DNA of 64,000 nt from an uncultured Prochlorococcus sp. (GTDB lineage Bacteria; Cyanobacteriota; Cyanobacteriia; PCC-6307; Cyanobiaceae): positions 62,001 to 126,000 of the forward strand of contig CACCZQ010000002.1 in assembly GCA_902550485.1 (NCBI GenBank), in the 5' to 3' direction. Made by a program: the position numbers and the translations under genes. The notes under the pieces are model-generated. The model ran no database searches. It worked only from the letters and a program-made list of their open reading frames with translations, and had not been told where the DNA came from. This document shows, piece by piece, positions 18,508 through 29,389 of the stretch; the stretch's first letter is position 1; every line of letters begins with the position of its first letter.

Positions 18508-19974
18508 TTAATTTGAAAAATTATTCTTGGGTAGATAGAAATTTTTTTGTCTTAAAGATTGATATGTTGTTAAAAATCGCAAAATAGTTTTAGAACAATT
18601 TAATGAGGTAAACAAACTTATTAAGACTCCAATACCTAATGTTGCAGCAAATCCTTTAACAAAATTTGTTCCTAATAAAAACAATACAAAACAACTTAGA
18701 AGAGTTGTAATATGTCCATCAACTATGGATGAATTAGCTCTCTGAAACCCACTATCAATTGATCTTGTAAGAGTATTACCATCATTTAATTCTTCTCTAA
18801 TTCTCTCAAATATTAGAATATTTGCATCAACAGCCATACCAATGCTAAGTATAAGCCCAGATATTCCAGGTAATGTCAAAGTTACAGGAATTAAAGAATA
18901 TAGGGCTAAGTTAAAGAAACCATAAAGTACTAGAGAAAGAACTGAAACAAAACCTAGAATTCTATAATTAAAAAACATAAAAATACCCACAAAAATTAAC
19001 CCACTAATAGCTGCATAAAGACTTTTTAAAATATTTTTGGATCCTAACAGAGCGCCTATTGTGTTAGTTTCTACTATTTCAATTGGCAATGGCAATGAAC
19101 CTCCTTTAAGTTGAACTTCTAATTCTCTAGCATTTTCAGCACTAAAATTACCGCTTATTGTTGCTGATCCACCTGTAATCCCAGTATTAACAAATTGATT
19201 ACCAACACTGGCTTCACTTATTGATTCACCATCTAGAATGATAGCCAATAGTTGATTAGAGCCAGCAATTGACTTTGTAATTTCTGCAAACTTTTCACCT
19301 CCTGAATTACTAAAAGTTAATAAAACTTCCCAATTACTATTTGTTTGTTCTTGTCTCCTTCCTGCGTTAATAAGATCATTACCAGATAAATCTGTTTTAA
19401 TAAATAAATTTGAAATTTTTTTATCAACATATTTTTTGATTTCAATTAACTTCCCATATAAATCATTACTATTAGATGAGTAATTCAATTCTTGCTCTAT
19501 ATTTTTAAGATCATCTTGAATAACTTTTAAGTTATTATCATTTTGACTTTTTTCTGCAGAGGAATATTGTTCAATTAATTCTTTAATACTCAATCTCTGC
19601 AGTTGCAGGGCTTTTAAATTTGTAGATGTTCCTTTTTTTTGGGTTCTAAATTCTAATAAAGCAGTCTTACCTAATACCCTTGAAGCAACTAATGGATTTT
19701 GTTCTCCAGGCAATTCTAAAATCAATTGATCTCCACCTAGGGTTTGCAAGTTGGACTCGGAAACTCCTAAATTGTTAACACGCTTATCTATAACAGAATT
19801 AACTGCTTCAAGTTCATCCTTTGTTACCTTACCTTCCTCTTTAATAATTTGTAGTGTAAGTTGAGAACCCCCTTGTAAATCCAATCCCAACTGTAAGGGA
19901 TAATTTACTAACAGATAAACAGATAAAGTAAGTAGAAATATAATAAAAAAAAGCCAACCTTGCCTTCTTTTCAT
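18508..19974 (-). CDS. secD: Protein translocase subunit SecD
   Basis: GLDLQGGSQLTLQI, IDKRVNNLGVSE, GMAVDANILIFERIREEL. Confidence 0.96.
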   Translation of the reverse strand: MKRRQGWLFFIIFLLTLSVYLLVNYPLQLGLDLQGGSQLTLQIIKEEGKVTKDELEAVNSVIDKRVNNLGVSESNLQTLGGDQLILELPGEQNPLVASRVLGKTALLEFRTQKKGTSTNLKALQLQRLSIKELIEQYSSAEKSQNDNNLKVIQDDLKNIEQELNYSSNSNDLYGKLIEIKKYVDKKISNLFIKTDLSGNDLINAGRRQEQTNSNWEVLLTFSNSGGEKFAEITKSIAGSNQLLAIILDGESISEASVGNQFVNTGITGGSATISGNFSAENARELEVQLKGGSLPLPIEIVETNTIGALLGSKNILKSLYAAISGLIFVGIFMFFNYRILGFVSVLSLVLYGFFNLALYSLIPVTLTLPGISGLILSIGMAVDANILIFERIREELNDGNTLTRSIDSGFQRANSSIVDGHITTLLSCFVLFLLGTNFVKGFAATLGIGVLISLFTSLNCSKTILRFLTTYQSLRQKNFYLPKNNFSN

Positions 19975-19977
19975 TGT

Positions 19978-20961
19978 CTATATACTCCCACTTATTAAAT
20001 CTTCAACTTTCTTAACTATTTGATGTGGTTGGATTATTGTCAAATTCTCAAGATTTCCATTATAAGGAGTTGGAATATCCTGACTAGATAATCTAATTGG
20101 TCGGGCATCAAGATCATCAAAACACTCTTCTGTTATCAAGGCAATTAATTCTGCACCAATACCTCCAGTCTTCATACATTCTTCAACAATAACTACTTTA
20201 TTTGTTTTTCTTATAGAATTTGAGATGGTTTCCATATCAAATGGTTTTAAACTTATTAAATCTATTAACTCAACATCTATTCCTTTTTTTTCTAATTCTT
20301 CAACAGCTTTAAGGCAGTGATGTCTCATTCTTGAATAAGTCAATAAAGTAATATCTTTCCCTTCTTTTACAACGTCAGCCTGATCCAAAGAGCAAGTATA
20401 ATCACCCTCAGGTAATTCTTCAGACAAATTGTATAGAAGAACATGTTCGAAAAATAGAACCGGATTATCATCTCTTATAGCTGCTTTCATTAAACCTTTA
20501 GCATTTGTAGGTGTACTACATGCCACAATCTTTATGCCAGGGACTGCATGAAAATATGCTTCAAGTCTTTGACTGTGCTCAGCACCAAGTTGACGACCAA
20601 CTCCACCAGGTCCTCGTACTACTGCTGGTATTTTATAATTTCCGCCACTTGTATATCTAAGCATACCCATATTATTTGATATCTGATTAAAAGCTAAAAG
20701 CAAAAACCCCATATTCATTCCTTCTACTATTGGTCTCAAGCCAGTCATTGCTGCACCCACAGCCATACCCGTAAAACTATTCTCTGCAATTGGAGTATCT
20801 AAAACTCTTAACTCTCCATATTTTTCATATAAATCTTTAGTTACCTTATAAGATCCTCCATATTGACCAACATCCTCCCCCATAACGCAAACATTTACAT
20901 CATTTGCCATTTCTTCATCAATTGCCTCTTTCAAAGCATTAAATAATAATGTTCCAGCCAC
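19978..20961 (-). CDS. pdhB: Pyruvate dehydrogenase E1 component beta subunit
   Basis: [49 protein letters not shown]. Confidence 0.94.
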   Translation of the reverse strand: MAGTLLFNALKEAIDEEMANDVNVCVMGEDVGQYGGSYKVTKDLYEKYGELRVLDTPIAENSFTGMAVGAAMTGLRPIVEGMNMGFLLLAFNQISNNMGMLRYTSGGNYKIPAVVRGPGGVGRQLGAEHSQRLEAYFHAVPGIKIVACSTPTNAKGLMKAAIRDDNPVLFFEHVLLYNLSEELPEGDYTCSLDQADVVKEGKDITLLTYSRMRHHCLKAVEELEKKGIDVELIDLISLKPFDMETISNSIRKTNKVVIVEECMKTGGIGAELIALITEECFDDLDARPIRLSSQDIPTPYNGNLENLTIIQPHQIVKKVEDLISGSI

Positions 20962-21140
20962 AATTAATTACCTAATTAATCACATATATAATCCTACCAC
21001 TTTGAATAATTCAACCTCCTTCAGCGAAGGTTATGAGTAGTAATATTGATAAAATCATTCCAGGTGACAGCAAAAGGACTAAAAGACCTAAGTCATGTAA
21101 AGACATTAAAAGAAAGTGTTTTCTTAATAATATTGGCAAT

Positions 21141-21443
21141 TCAATTTTTCTTCAGAAAAAAACTGCGAATAAATACAATAAAAAGTCCAATACCAATAAA
21201 GGCAAAAGAAAAGGTTAGCAAAAAAGATAAACCAATTATTAAGGTATTAATACTAGAAGAAATATTTTGGACTATTTCAGAAGAATTAGATGGTTTATGT
21301 AATGAAAAATAAATTGCAATTTTATTACTTAAAAAATAAAAAAATATAAATAATAGAAAACTTGTTGATGATCCTACAATAAAATTTAACGGTCCTTTTT
21401 CGGGAATGTTTTTTTCAATATTCTCATTACTATTATCAGTCAC
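21141..21443 (-). CDS. DUF3082-like two-TM protein
   Basis: GPLNFIVGSSTSFLLFIFFYFLSNKIAIYF...SSSINTLIIGLSFLLTFSFAFIGIGLF. Confidence 0.65.
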   Translation of the reverse strand: MTDNSNENIEKNIPEKGPLNFIVGSSTSFLLFIFFYFLSNKIAIYFSLHKPSNSSEIVQNISSSINTLIIGLSFLLTFSFAFIGIGLFIVFIRSFFLKKN

Positions 21444-21464
21444 AATAAAATTTTACAGAAAAAT

Positions 21465-22400
21465 TTAAATGAATGTTATTCCCTTTTCAAGGAAAGTGCA
21501 AACCCATGAATCGTAACCTTTATTTCTAAACAATTTATAATTTGAAGTTAATTCCTTTTTAGCAATCTCTATATCTTTAAAGAGTGCAAAGCATGTAGGT
21601 CCTGATCCACTCATTGAAAATGTGAGACAATTTTCTAATTTAGAAAGTAAATATAATGCCTGCTTTACAGAATCATTTTCATTTTCAACAACTAACTGCA
21701 AATCATTTTTAATAGATAAATGTTGATTATTTAAATTTAAGTTATTTAAACCATTATCTCTTAAATTGTTTCTTCTGTTCTCAATCATTTCTCTATCAGT
21801 AAGATATTGATCACAAAATCTATTACTATATTTTTTATAAGTTTCAGCTGTAGATACTGATACATTTCGATTTTTTAAAAGAATTACTCCATATTCAAAG
21901 TTTGAATCTAATTTCTCCAAAATTTCTCCTCTTCCAAAACATAATTGAATACCACCATTTATAAAAAAGGGAATATCAGATCCTAAAGTTGATGCTAATG
22001 AACATAATGTTTTTTTATCTAAGTTCAAATCCCATAACATATTAAGACCAATTAATGTTGCTGCTGCATTACTGGATCCACCAGCTAATCCTGCGCCAAT
22101 TGGAATATTTTTTTTTAAAAATATATTCGCACCGTAATCAATATTTAATTTTTTCCTTAATAGATTTGCCGATTTTACAATTAAGTTATCAGCAGATAAG
22201 CTTAAATCATTACAATCAGATTCTAGTTTAATTAAACCTTCATTATTAATTTCAAATTCTAAATAATCAGAAAGATCGATATTTTGCATAATCATTGCTA
22301 ACTCATGAAATCCATCCTCTCTTTTACCAATAACTTCAAGGTGCAAATTTATTTTGGCAGGAGATTTTATATTAATTTTCGTTTTAGTTAAATCTTGCAT
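21465..22400 (-). CDS. ispE: 4-diphosphocytidyl-2-C-methyl-D-erythritol kinase
   Basis: SPAKINLHLEVIGKREDGFHEL, NIPIGAGLAGGSSNAAATL, SMSGSGPTCFALF. Confidence 0.96.
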   Translation of the reverse strand: MQDLTKTKINIKSPAKINLHLEVIGKREDGFHELAMIMQNIDLSDYLEFEINNEGLIKLESDCNDLSLSADNLIVKSANLLRKKLNIDYGANIFLKKNIPIGAGLAGGSSNAAATLIGLNMLWDLNLDKKTLCSLASTLGSDIPFFINGGIQLCFGRGEILEKLDSNFEYGVILLKNRNVSVSTAETYKKYSNRFCDQYLTDREMIENRRNNLRDNGLNNLNLNNQHLSIKNDLQLVVENENDSVKQALYLLSKLENCLTFSMSGSGPTCFALFKDIEIAKKELTSNYKLFRNKGYDSWVCTFLEKGITFI

Positions 22401-22412
22401 ATACTTAAATTT

Positions 22413-23237
22413 TTATTTTTTAATTTTAATACAATTTTCTGCAAGGTTAATCCATTGGTCAATTGAAATATCTTGTGGCCTTAAATTAAAACAAACTTTT
22501 GAAGATTCAGATAATTCATTTATCTCTTCATTTGAAAGTATTGAATTAAGAGTATTTCTAAGCATTTTTCTTCTTGAATTAAATGAAATTCGAAGAAGTT
22601 TATCTATATATTTTTCTAAACTAATATCTAACCTTAAATCATTTTTAATTGGTTCGAAAACTACTAAAGAAGAAACAACTTTTGGAGGCGGACTAAATGA
22701 TGAAGGCGGCACATCACATATTCTTTTTATTTTTGATAACAGTTGCATTCTTATACTAAGCGCACCAGCATTGGGACTTCCTTCTTTTGACAAAATCCTA
22801 TCTACAACGTCTTTCTGCATCAAAAATATTATTTTTTCGTAATTATAGTTTCTTATAATGCCCAATCGACCTATGAAAATATCCAATATTGGACCAGTTA
22901 TATTGTAAGGAATATTTGCAATCACTTTGGTAATCTTCTTATTAATCGAATCTAAATTTACAGAAAGAATATCTCCCTGCTGCAGTGAAAACTTATCATT
23001 ATTATTGAATTTATCATTTAATAAATTTATTAAATCTTTATCTAATTCAATTGCATGTAATTTTTTAATTTCTGAATTTAACAACTTAGATGTTAAAGCT
23101 CCTTTACCAGGACCAATTTCTAAAATAAAGTCATTTTCATTAAGAACAGCAATTTCTTTAATTTTTTCTAATATTTTTTTATTTACCAACCAGTGTTGTC
23201 CAAATCTTTTTTTTTGATGATAGTTTTTAGAATTCAT
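22413..23237 (-). CDS. rsmA: 16S rRNA (adenine1518/1519-N6)-dimethyltransferase
   Basis: [45 protein letters not shown]. Confidence 0.96.
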   Translation of the reverse strand: MNSKNYHQKKRFGQHWLVNKKILEKIKEIAVLNENDFILEIGPGKGALTSKLLNSEIKKLHAIELDKDLINLLNDKFNNNDKFSLQQGDILSVNLDSINKKITKVIANIPYNITGPILDIFIGRLGIIRNYNYEKIIFLMQKDVVDRILSKEGSPNAGALSIRMQLLSKIKRICDVPPSSFSPPPKVVSSLVVFEPIKNDLRLDISLEKYIDKLLRISFNSRRKMLRNTLNSILSNEEINELSESSKVCFNLRPQDISIDQWINLAENCIKIKK

Positions 23238-23293
23238 CTAAAAGATTAATAATATGTTTAAATTAAATATGAATTTATCTAATACTTTATATC

Positions 23294-23626
23294 ATGAGCT
23301 TATCAAAAAAAAATTTAGATAAACTCAATGAATTTAAAAAAAAGAAAAATTTAAATAACGAAAGTAAAAATATAAATAATTACACAAATATAACTAATAA
23401 TGATAATTTAATCACCAATCCACTTAATTCAGAAGATCCCAATAAAATTTTTTATTCGTTAATTGATAATTCAGAATCTTTAGAAGAGACTTCTAACATT
23501 AATAATTCACTAAGAGAAAGTGAGATTAATCAAATTAATATGAATTCTAAAAAACATAATTTATCCAAGAAATTAACAACCGAAGAGGAACTATATGATG
23601 AATTTAATTATCTTCTTGATGAATAA
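23294..23626 (+). CDS. Asn/Lys-rich low-complexity hypothetical protein
   Basis: ORF track; probably disordered; between rsmA and rlmH. Confidence 0.55.
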   Translation: MSLSKKNLDKLNEFKKKKNLNNESKNINNYTNITNNDNLITNPLNSEDPNKIFYSLIDNSESLEETSNINNSLRESEINQINMNSKKHNLSKKLTTEEELYDEFNYLLDE

Positions 23627-23645
23627 TTAGTTTTAATATTTAATT

Positions 23646-24062
23646 ATGCTTCAGAGTAATAGATTAGCAATTTATGCTATCGGCAAAATAAAGAAACTTT
23701 GGATTAGAGATGGAATTAATCAATACAAAAAAAGAATGCCTGAACTTGTCATTAATGAGTTAAAGACTTTTAATTTAACTAATCTTAGATCCAATAACAA
23801 TATTATTATCTGCCTAAGTGAAGAAGGGAAACAGTTTAATTCAGTTGAACTATGTTCCTTACTCTTGAATTTTAAAAATAAAAAAATTAATTTCTTAATC
23901 GGTGATACTGATGGAGTTAGTTCAGATATAAAAGAAAAATCAGATCTGGTACTAAGCCTATCTCCTTTAACTTTTCCTCATGAATTAGCTAGATTAATCC
24001 TAATCGAGCAAATCTATAGAGCTATTTCTATATCTAATAACTCCCCTTATCATCGTTCTTAA
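23646..24062 (+). CDS. rlmH: 23S rRNA pseudouridine1915-N3 methyltransferase
   Basis: [58 protein letters not shown]. Confidence 0.93.
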   Translation: MLQSNRLAIYAIGKIKKLWIRDGINQYKKRMPELVINELKTFNLTNLRSNNNIIICLSEEGKQFNSVELCSLLLNFKNKKINFLIGDTDGVSSDIKEKSDLVLSLSPLTFPHELARLILIEQIYRAISISNNSPYHRS

Positions 24063-24134
24063 AAAGATTAAATTCAATCTAAAATTAATCTATAAAAGTT
24101 TAATAACTAACTATTTTTTGTTTTTTTGCTATAT

Positions 24135-24148
24135 AGTACATATATACT
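24135..24148 (+). promoter_or_regulatory. Putative LexA/SOS box AGTACATATATACT within palindrome ATAGTACATATATACTAT
   Basis: 13/14 match to cyanobacterial consensus RGTACNNNDGTWCB; 12 nt upstream of umuD. Confidence 0.72.
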
Positions 24149-24160
24149 ATTAATTTAACC

Positions 24161-24577
24161 TTGGATTCTTTTGATTCAACTACTAAAAAATTTAAAATCC
24201 CCTTATTAACTGATTCGGTATCAGCAGGGTTTCCTTCTCCTGCAGATGACTATACAGAAGAAAATATTGATTTAAACGAACATTTAATATCTAATCCGTT
24301 TAGCACTTTTTTCCTTAGAGTTAAAGGTGACTCAATGATAAATGCAGGAATTAAAGATAAAGATTTAATAATAGTAGACAAGAGCTTAACAGCCAGGCCA
24401 GGGAATATCATCATTGCAATGATAGACGGAGAATTTACAATAAAAAGATTATCTATAAAAAATAATGAATTATATTTAAAAGCAGAAAATCATAATTATC
24501 CTGATTTTAGATTTAAAAACCATATTGATGTACAGATATGGGGAGTTGTTATTTATTCAATACATAGCTATTTATGA
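24161..24577 (+). CDS. umuD: UmuD-like S24 protease, DNA polymerase V subunit (TTG start)
   Basis: Cleavage-site context VSAGFPSPADDY; LRVKGDSMINAGIKDKDLIIVD; IIAMIDGEFTIKRL. Confidence 0.94.
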   Translation: MDSFDSTTKKFKIPLLTDSVSAGFPSPADDYTEENIDLNEHLISNPFSTFFLRVKGDSMINAGIKDKDLIIVDKSLTARPGNIIIAMIDGEFTIKRLSIKNNELYLKAENHNYPDFRFKNHIDVQIWGVVIYSIHSYL

Positions 24578-25860
24578 GAATTTCAAATATTGATGCAATA
24601 GCTCTTATAGACGCTAATAATTTTTACGCGTCATGTGAACAAAATATTAATCCTCATTTAAGAAATAAACCAGTAGTAATTTTATCTAATAATGACGGAT
24701 GCATCATTGCAAGAAGCCCTGAAGCGCGAGCTTTAAAAATTAAAATGGGAACTCCGTATTTTAAGGTCAAAGAAAGACTAAATAAATTAGATGTAGCAGT
24801 CTTAAGCTCAAACTACTCGCTTTATGGGGATATGAGCAGAAGACTAATGAATTTACTGAAAAATTACTGTGAACAGATAGAAATTTATTCTATTGACGAA
24901 GCATTCGTCTCAATTTCTAGACCTAATGATGAAAATCTATATCCTTGGGCAAGAAGCATAAGATCATTAATATATCAGAATCTAGGGATTACCATAACAG
25001 TAGGAATAGGAGAAAATAAAGTAAGAGCAAAAATTGCTAATAAACTAGCTAAAAATATTGATTATTCAGCTGGAATATTTGATTTAGCTAGAACCGAAAA
25101 TGAGAATAATTATTTGAAAAGAATTAGTATAGATAAGATATGGGGAGTCGGGAAACAAACCTCTAATTGGTTGCAAAGTAAAGGTATTAAAAATGCGAAA
25201 GAACTAAGAGATATGGAAGAAAATGAAATCATTAAGAAATTAGGTATCGTAGGGAAAAGACTGCAATTAGAACTGAAAGGCCATAGATGCCTGCCCATAG
25301 AAAAAAATAAGAAATCAAAAAAAGAAATTCAGGTAAGCAGGAGTTTCGGCACGCCTATCACAAAATTAGAAGACTTAACTCAAGCACTGGCAACTCATGC
25401 AATAAAAGCCTCTGAAAAAATGAGAAGTCAGAATTTGCAATCATCTGAAATTAGAGTATTTGCCAGAACCAGTAAATATTCAAGTCAAAATTATCAAAGA
25501 AGTGCTCATAGAAAACTTACAAATGCAACAGATGACACAAATAAAATTTTAAAAATAGTAGTTGAATTATCTGAAGAAATTTATAATCCCGAATATAAAT
25601 TCTCAAAAGCTGGCGTTTTAATGCAGGATTTAACTAATAGCGAATATTTACAGCAATCAGTTATCAATTACAAATCTCAGAAAGACTTAAAAAAATCAGC
25701 AAATCTTATGAGAACGATTGACTTATTAAATAAAAGATTTAATAACAATGCAATTACATGGGCCATTACAAAAAATCCACAAAGTTGGAAGATGAATAAG
25801 AATTTCTTAAGTCGCTCATCTACAACTGATATAGAACAAATCCCAACTATAGTGAGGTAA
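24574..25860 (+). CDS. umuC: UmuC-like Y-family DNA polymerase
   Basis: ALIDANNFYASCEQ, NNDGCIIARSPEARAL, YSIDEAFV; overlaps umuD by 4 nt. Confidence 0.95.
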   Translation: MRISNIDAIALIDANNFYASCEQNINPHLRNKPVVILSNNDGCIIARSPEARALKIKMGTPYFKVKERLNKLDVAVLSSNYSLYGDMSRRLMNLLKNYCEQIEIYSIDEAFVSISRPNDENLYPWARSIRSLIYQNLGITITVGIGENKVRAKIANKLAKNIDYSAGIFDLARTENENNYLKRISIDKIWGVGKQTSNWLQSKGIKNAKELRDMEENEIIKKLGIVGKRLQLELKGHRCLPIEKNKKSKKEIQVSRSFGTPITKLEDLTQALATHAIKASEKMRSQNLQSSEIRVFARTSKYSSQNYQRSAHRKLTNATDDTNKILKIVVELSEEIYNPEYKFSKAGVLMQDLTNSEYLQQSVINYKSQKDLKKSANLMRTIDLLNKRFNNNAITWAITKNPQSWKMNKNFLSRSSTTDIEQIPTIVR

Positions 25861-25870
25861 ACAAAAAAGA

Positions 25871-26338
25871 ATGGAATTTATATTATTTTTGAGCAAATTA
25901 GATAAAGAGATTCTTAACTTATTAATTAAAGCAAACTACATAGTTGAAGAAAATAAAATTGAATGTCTATTAAACAAAGAAATAAAAGGGCTACATAATT
26001 TTAAAGAAAATAAAATAATAATATGTACTGAAAATGCAAAAAGGAAAACAAATTATAGAGATAAGAACCAAGAACCAAATAAAGATAACTTCAAAACAGA
26101 AAGGGCGATAAGAAAAGCATTAAGACACGAAGCAACTCATGCGATACAAAAATGTAATGACAATAAAACAATAGGGGATATAAAAAAATTAGAAAGCAAA
26201 TTGCATCAAAGTAAAAGAAAAGCATTAGAGTTTTCTAGTTCAAATTTTTCTGGGACTTATGCGAAAGAAGTAGAAGCTTATGTTCTTGAAGATAAACCCA
26301 AAAAAGTTAAAAACTTGATTAAAAATTACTGCCTATAA
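25871..26338 (+). CDS. Uncharacterised HEXXH putative zinc metalloprotein
   Basis: KALRHEATHAIQKC (H86-E-x-x-H90) followed by YAKEVEAYVLED; 10 nt after umuC. Confidence 0.72.
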   Translation: MEFILFLSKLDKEILNLLIKANYIVEENKIECLLNKEIKGLHNFKENKIIICTENAKRKTNYRDKNQEPNKDNFKTERAIRKALRHEATHAIQKCNDNKTIGDIKKLESKLHQSKRKALEFSSSNFSGTYAKEVEAYVLEDKPKKVKNLIKNYCL

Positions 26339-26354
26339 ATTAAAAATTTTTATA

Positions 26355-28388
26355 TTAACTAGCTATAAAATTGCCACAACGTTGTTTATCTAAAAAATTA
26401 ATATGTTGCCTTTCTAAGTAATATAATTCCTGAAATTTGATCGCATCTGAGTTTAAATCCTTAAAAAGATCATCTATCTCTTTATTTGTATTCGAAGAAC
26501 CTGAAGAAGGATTATCAATTAAAATAGATATACAATTTTCTAAAGTTTTTAATCTTTGAGATCCCCAAGATTCGATTAAGTGTCTACATCTTTTAAGAGA
26601 ATTATATTTCTCAAGAAGTGATAATGTTCCTAGTAAATTGTCTTTAGGATTACTCAGCAATGTTAAAAACAACTCATTTGGATTAATAAAAATATTAATT
26701 TTATTTGATGATTCAGGATTATTGAGAGCTAAGTAATCAGGCAGAAGTGAAATTAAGTTAATAGAAGAAAAATCTTTTTGAAGATTTTGACTATTTGATT
26801 GATTTAAATCATTTAAGTAGTTTAAACCTAAATTATTTTGTTCAATTTTTGAAATAGCTTCCCATAAAATTTGAATATAACTAGTATTAAAACCATTAAT
26901 TTCTCTTTTTAGAAATTCATCACGAATAAATAGCCTAAGATCTGGACAATGTAAATAATAAAAAATTATTTCCGATTCATTTTTCTCCCGTCGGGAAATT
27001 TCATTTGGTTGTTCAAATTTTTTTGATCTACCATGCCAACGAAATCCCTTTACTTGATTTCTTAAATCTTGTTCAAACTGTATTGCTAACCTAGCTTGTC
27101 CCTTACTTAATTTTTCGGAAACTTTTTGTAGATAATGAGTTCTGGTTGATGATTGAGGTAATTTACTTAACAATTTTACCAATGACGAAATAACACTCTG
27201 GAAAATTTCAGACTTAGTTAAATCTTTATCTTTAAAGATCTGGTCAATCTCCCAATCAATCCAAAAGGATGAATTATCAATTAAATTAAAATAATCTTCA
27301 GGAGTATGACTATTTAAATATTCGTCAGGATCTTTAAAATCATTTAGTTGAAGTATCTTTAGATTGATTTGATCATGGAGAGATAAGCTTTCTACTTCTT
27401 TTATTACTCTTTTTGTAGCTAATATTCCTGCATTGTCAGAATCAAAATTCAAGATTATATTTTTATTATCTGTACATCTACATAGTTGAGAAATTTGATA
27501 CTTATTTAATGCGGTGCCTAGTGAAGCTACAGAATTAGCAATACCTTTTGAATGAAGAGAAATTACATCAAAGTATCCTTCAACAATAATAGCTTTATCT
27601 CTCTTTCTTATAACGCTAGATGCTTTTTCAAATGCAAACAACAATTTCCCTTTTTCAAATATCTCTGATTCAGGAGAATTAAGATATTTGGGTTCCTGTC
27701 CATCAAGAGATCTTCCACCAAAGGCAACTACACGTCCCTGCATGTCATGTATTGGAACGATTAATCTATTTCTAAAACGATCATAAATTTTGTCAGAATT
27801 ATCTTTAGAAATTGAAAGACCTGAAGCCAATATTAGATTAATAGGAAATTTTTCTACCTTGGATAGATAGTTAAATAAATCATTCCATGAATTTGGGGCA
27901 AAACCTAATTCAAAGTCATCAATAATTTTATTACTCAAATTTCTCTTGGATGTTAAATATTTCATAGCTTCAACACCTAGAGAATTATTTAATTGAGACC
28001 TAAACCAATTTTTAGTGACTCTTAATATTTTATAAAGGTCATCCTTTCTAGATAATTGTTTTTTATAAGCTTCTACTTGAGGACCCTCAAGATTTTCAAC
28101 ATTAATATTATTCTTCTTAGCAAGAGTAAGTACGACATCAGAAAAATTTGCACGAGTAAATTCCATTAAAAACTTAATAGAGTTACCACCTGCACCACAA
28201 GAAAAACAATAATAGAATTGTTTACTTGGTGATACTGTCATAGATGGCTTAGTATCATCATGAAAAGGACAAATCCCAACAAATTCTTTGCCTTTCTTCT
28301 TAAGAACAATATGTTCAGATATAACGTCAACAATATCTGCTTTTTCCTTAACCTCTTGAATAGTCCTTGGGTGTATAGGATGAACCAT
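26355..28388 (-). CDS. dnaG: DNA primase
   Basis: CPFHDDTKPSMTVSPSKQFYYCFSCGAGG zinc finger, VEGYFDVISLHSKG, LNFDSDNAG. Confidence 0.97.
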   Translation of the reverse strand: MVHPIHPRTIQEVKEKADIVDVISEHIVLKKKGKEFVGICPFHDDTKPSMTVSPSKQFYYCFSCGAGGNSIKFLMEFTRANFSDVVLTLAKKNNINVENLEGPQVEAYKKQLSRKDDLYKILRVTKNWFRSQLNNSLGVEAMKYLTSKRNLSNKIIDDFELGFAPNSWNDLFNYLSKVEKFPINLILASGLSISKDNSDKIYDRFRNRLIVPIHDMQGRVVAFGGRSLDGQEPKYLNSPESEIFEKGKLLFAFEKASSVIRKRDKAIIVEGYFDVISLHSKGIANSVASLGTALNKYQISQLCRCTDNKNIILNFDSDNAGILATKRVIKEVESLSLHDQINLKILQLNDFKDPDEYLNSHTPEDYFNLIDNSSFWIDWEIDQIFKDKDLTKSEIFQSVISSLVKLLSKLPQSSTRTHYLQKVSEKLSKGQARLAIQFEQDLRNQVKGFRWHGRSKKFEQPNEISRREKNESEIIFYYLHCPDLRLFIRDEFLKREINGFNTSYIQILWEAISKIEQNNLGLNYLNDLNQSNSQNLQKDFSSINLISLLPDYLALNNPESSNKINIFINPNELFLTLLSNPKDNLLGTLSLLEKYNSLKRCRHLIESWGSQRLKTLENCISILIDNPSSGSSNTNKEIDDLFKDLNSDAIKFQELYYLERQHINFLDKQRCGNFIAS

Positions 28389-28485
28389 TGAGAGTTTTTT
28401 TAAAAAAAGAAATAATGATTTATTCGTTATAGGTCAAAATTAAAAAAGAATCTACTTAATTTCACAATAAAACTATTTTTTTTAA

Positions 28486-29376
28486 ATGATAAATATCGAA
28501 GAATTAGAAAAAAAATTTAATTCATTGAATAAATTTAATTTGGTATTTGCCTCATTCTTCTTCAGTTTGATGACTTTATGCGTAAAAAATATTGATAAAA
28601 GAATACCTATTTATGAATTAGTTTTATTCAGATCATTATTAAGTTTAATAATTACATCATTCATAATAAATCTAAAAAATATAAATCCTTGGGGCAAAAA
28701 TAGACCATTACTTATCTTAAGAGGTGTTTTAGGTACTTTAGCTTTAGTTTGCATTTTTTATGCGATAAGAAATATGCCCCTTAGTATATCTACCGTCATT
28801 CAGTACACATACCCTATTTTTATTTCTATATTTGCTGGCTTATTTATAAACGAAAAAATAACTCGTAATATAATTATTGCATTGATTATTGGTTGGATTG
28901 GAATATTCGTAATAATAAATCCAAGTCAATTATCAAATATAAATGTCGAAATTGAAAGTATTTCGATTTTGATAGCAATTCTTGGAGCAATCTGCACCGC
29001 ATTGGCTTACGTTACAGTTAAGAAACTTTCATTTACTGAAGATGTTTATGTAATTATTGAATATTTTCCACTTGTTTCATTTATAACTTTATTACCAATT
29101 GTTTTAATTAACTGGGTTACTCCAAATTGGAATGAATTAGTTTGGGTAATTGGGATTGGATTATTCACTCAGTTAGGTCAGACTTTCTTAACAATAGGAT
29201 TAAAAAATTTACCCGCTTCTGAAGCATCAACAATTAACTATTTACAAGTTTTATTCGGTTCAATTTGGGGGATTTTGTTTTTTAGTGAGATAATAAACTT
29301 AAATTTTTTAATAGGTGCATCACTAGTTTTATTAGGAACTATTATAACCACTACCAAAATAATCAAAAGGACATAG
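28486..29376 (+). CDS. EamA/DMT-superfamily transporter
   Basis: Two five-TM repeats; LRGVLGTLALVCIFYAIRNMPLSISTVIQYTYPIF. Confidence 0.87.
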   Translation: MINIEELEKKFNSLNKFNLVFASFFFSLMTLCVKNIDKRIPIYELVLFRSLLSLIITSFIINLKNINPWGKNRPLLILRGVLGTLALVCIFYAIRNMPLSISTVIQYTYPIFISIFAGLFINEKITRNIIIALIIGWIGIFVIINPSQLSNINVEIESISILIAILGAICTALAYVTVKKLSFTEDVYVIIEYFPLVSFITLLPIVLINWVTPNWNELVWVIGIGLFTQLGQTFLTIGLKNLPASEASTINYLQVLFGSIWGILFFSEIINLNFLIGASLVLLGTIITTTKIIKRT

Positions 29377-29389
29377 AATATTAATAAGA

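Noticed and set aside
21013-21032. Imperfect hairpin AACCTCCTTCAGCGAAGGTT upstream of pdhB
   Set aside because: Short stem with a bulge and no T tract; weak support as terminator or attenuator.
21033-21312. Two overlapping plus-strand ORFs (61 and 88 aa)
   Set aside because: Overlap the DUF3082-like gene; Lys/Ser-rich shadow frames.
22354-22842. 162-aa plus-strand ORF
   Set aside because: Antisense to rsmA and the ispE start; no protein family features.
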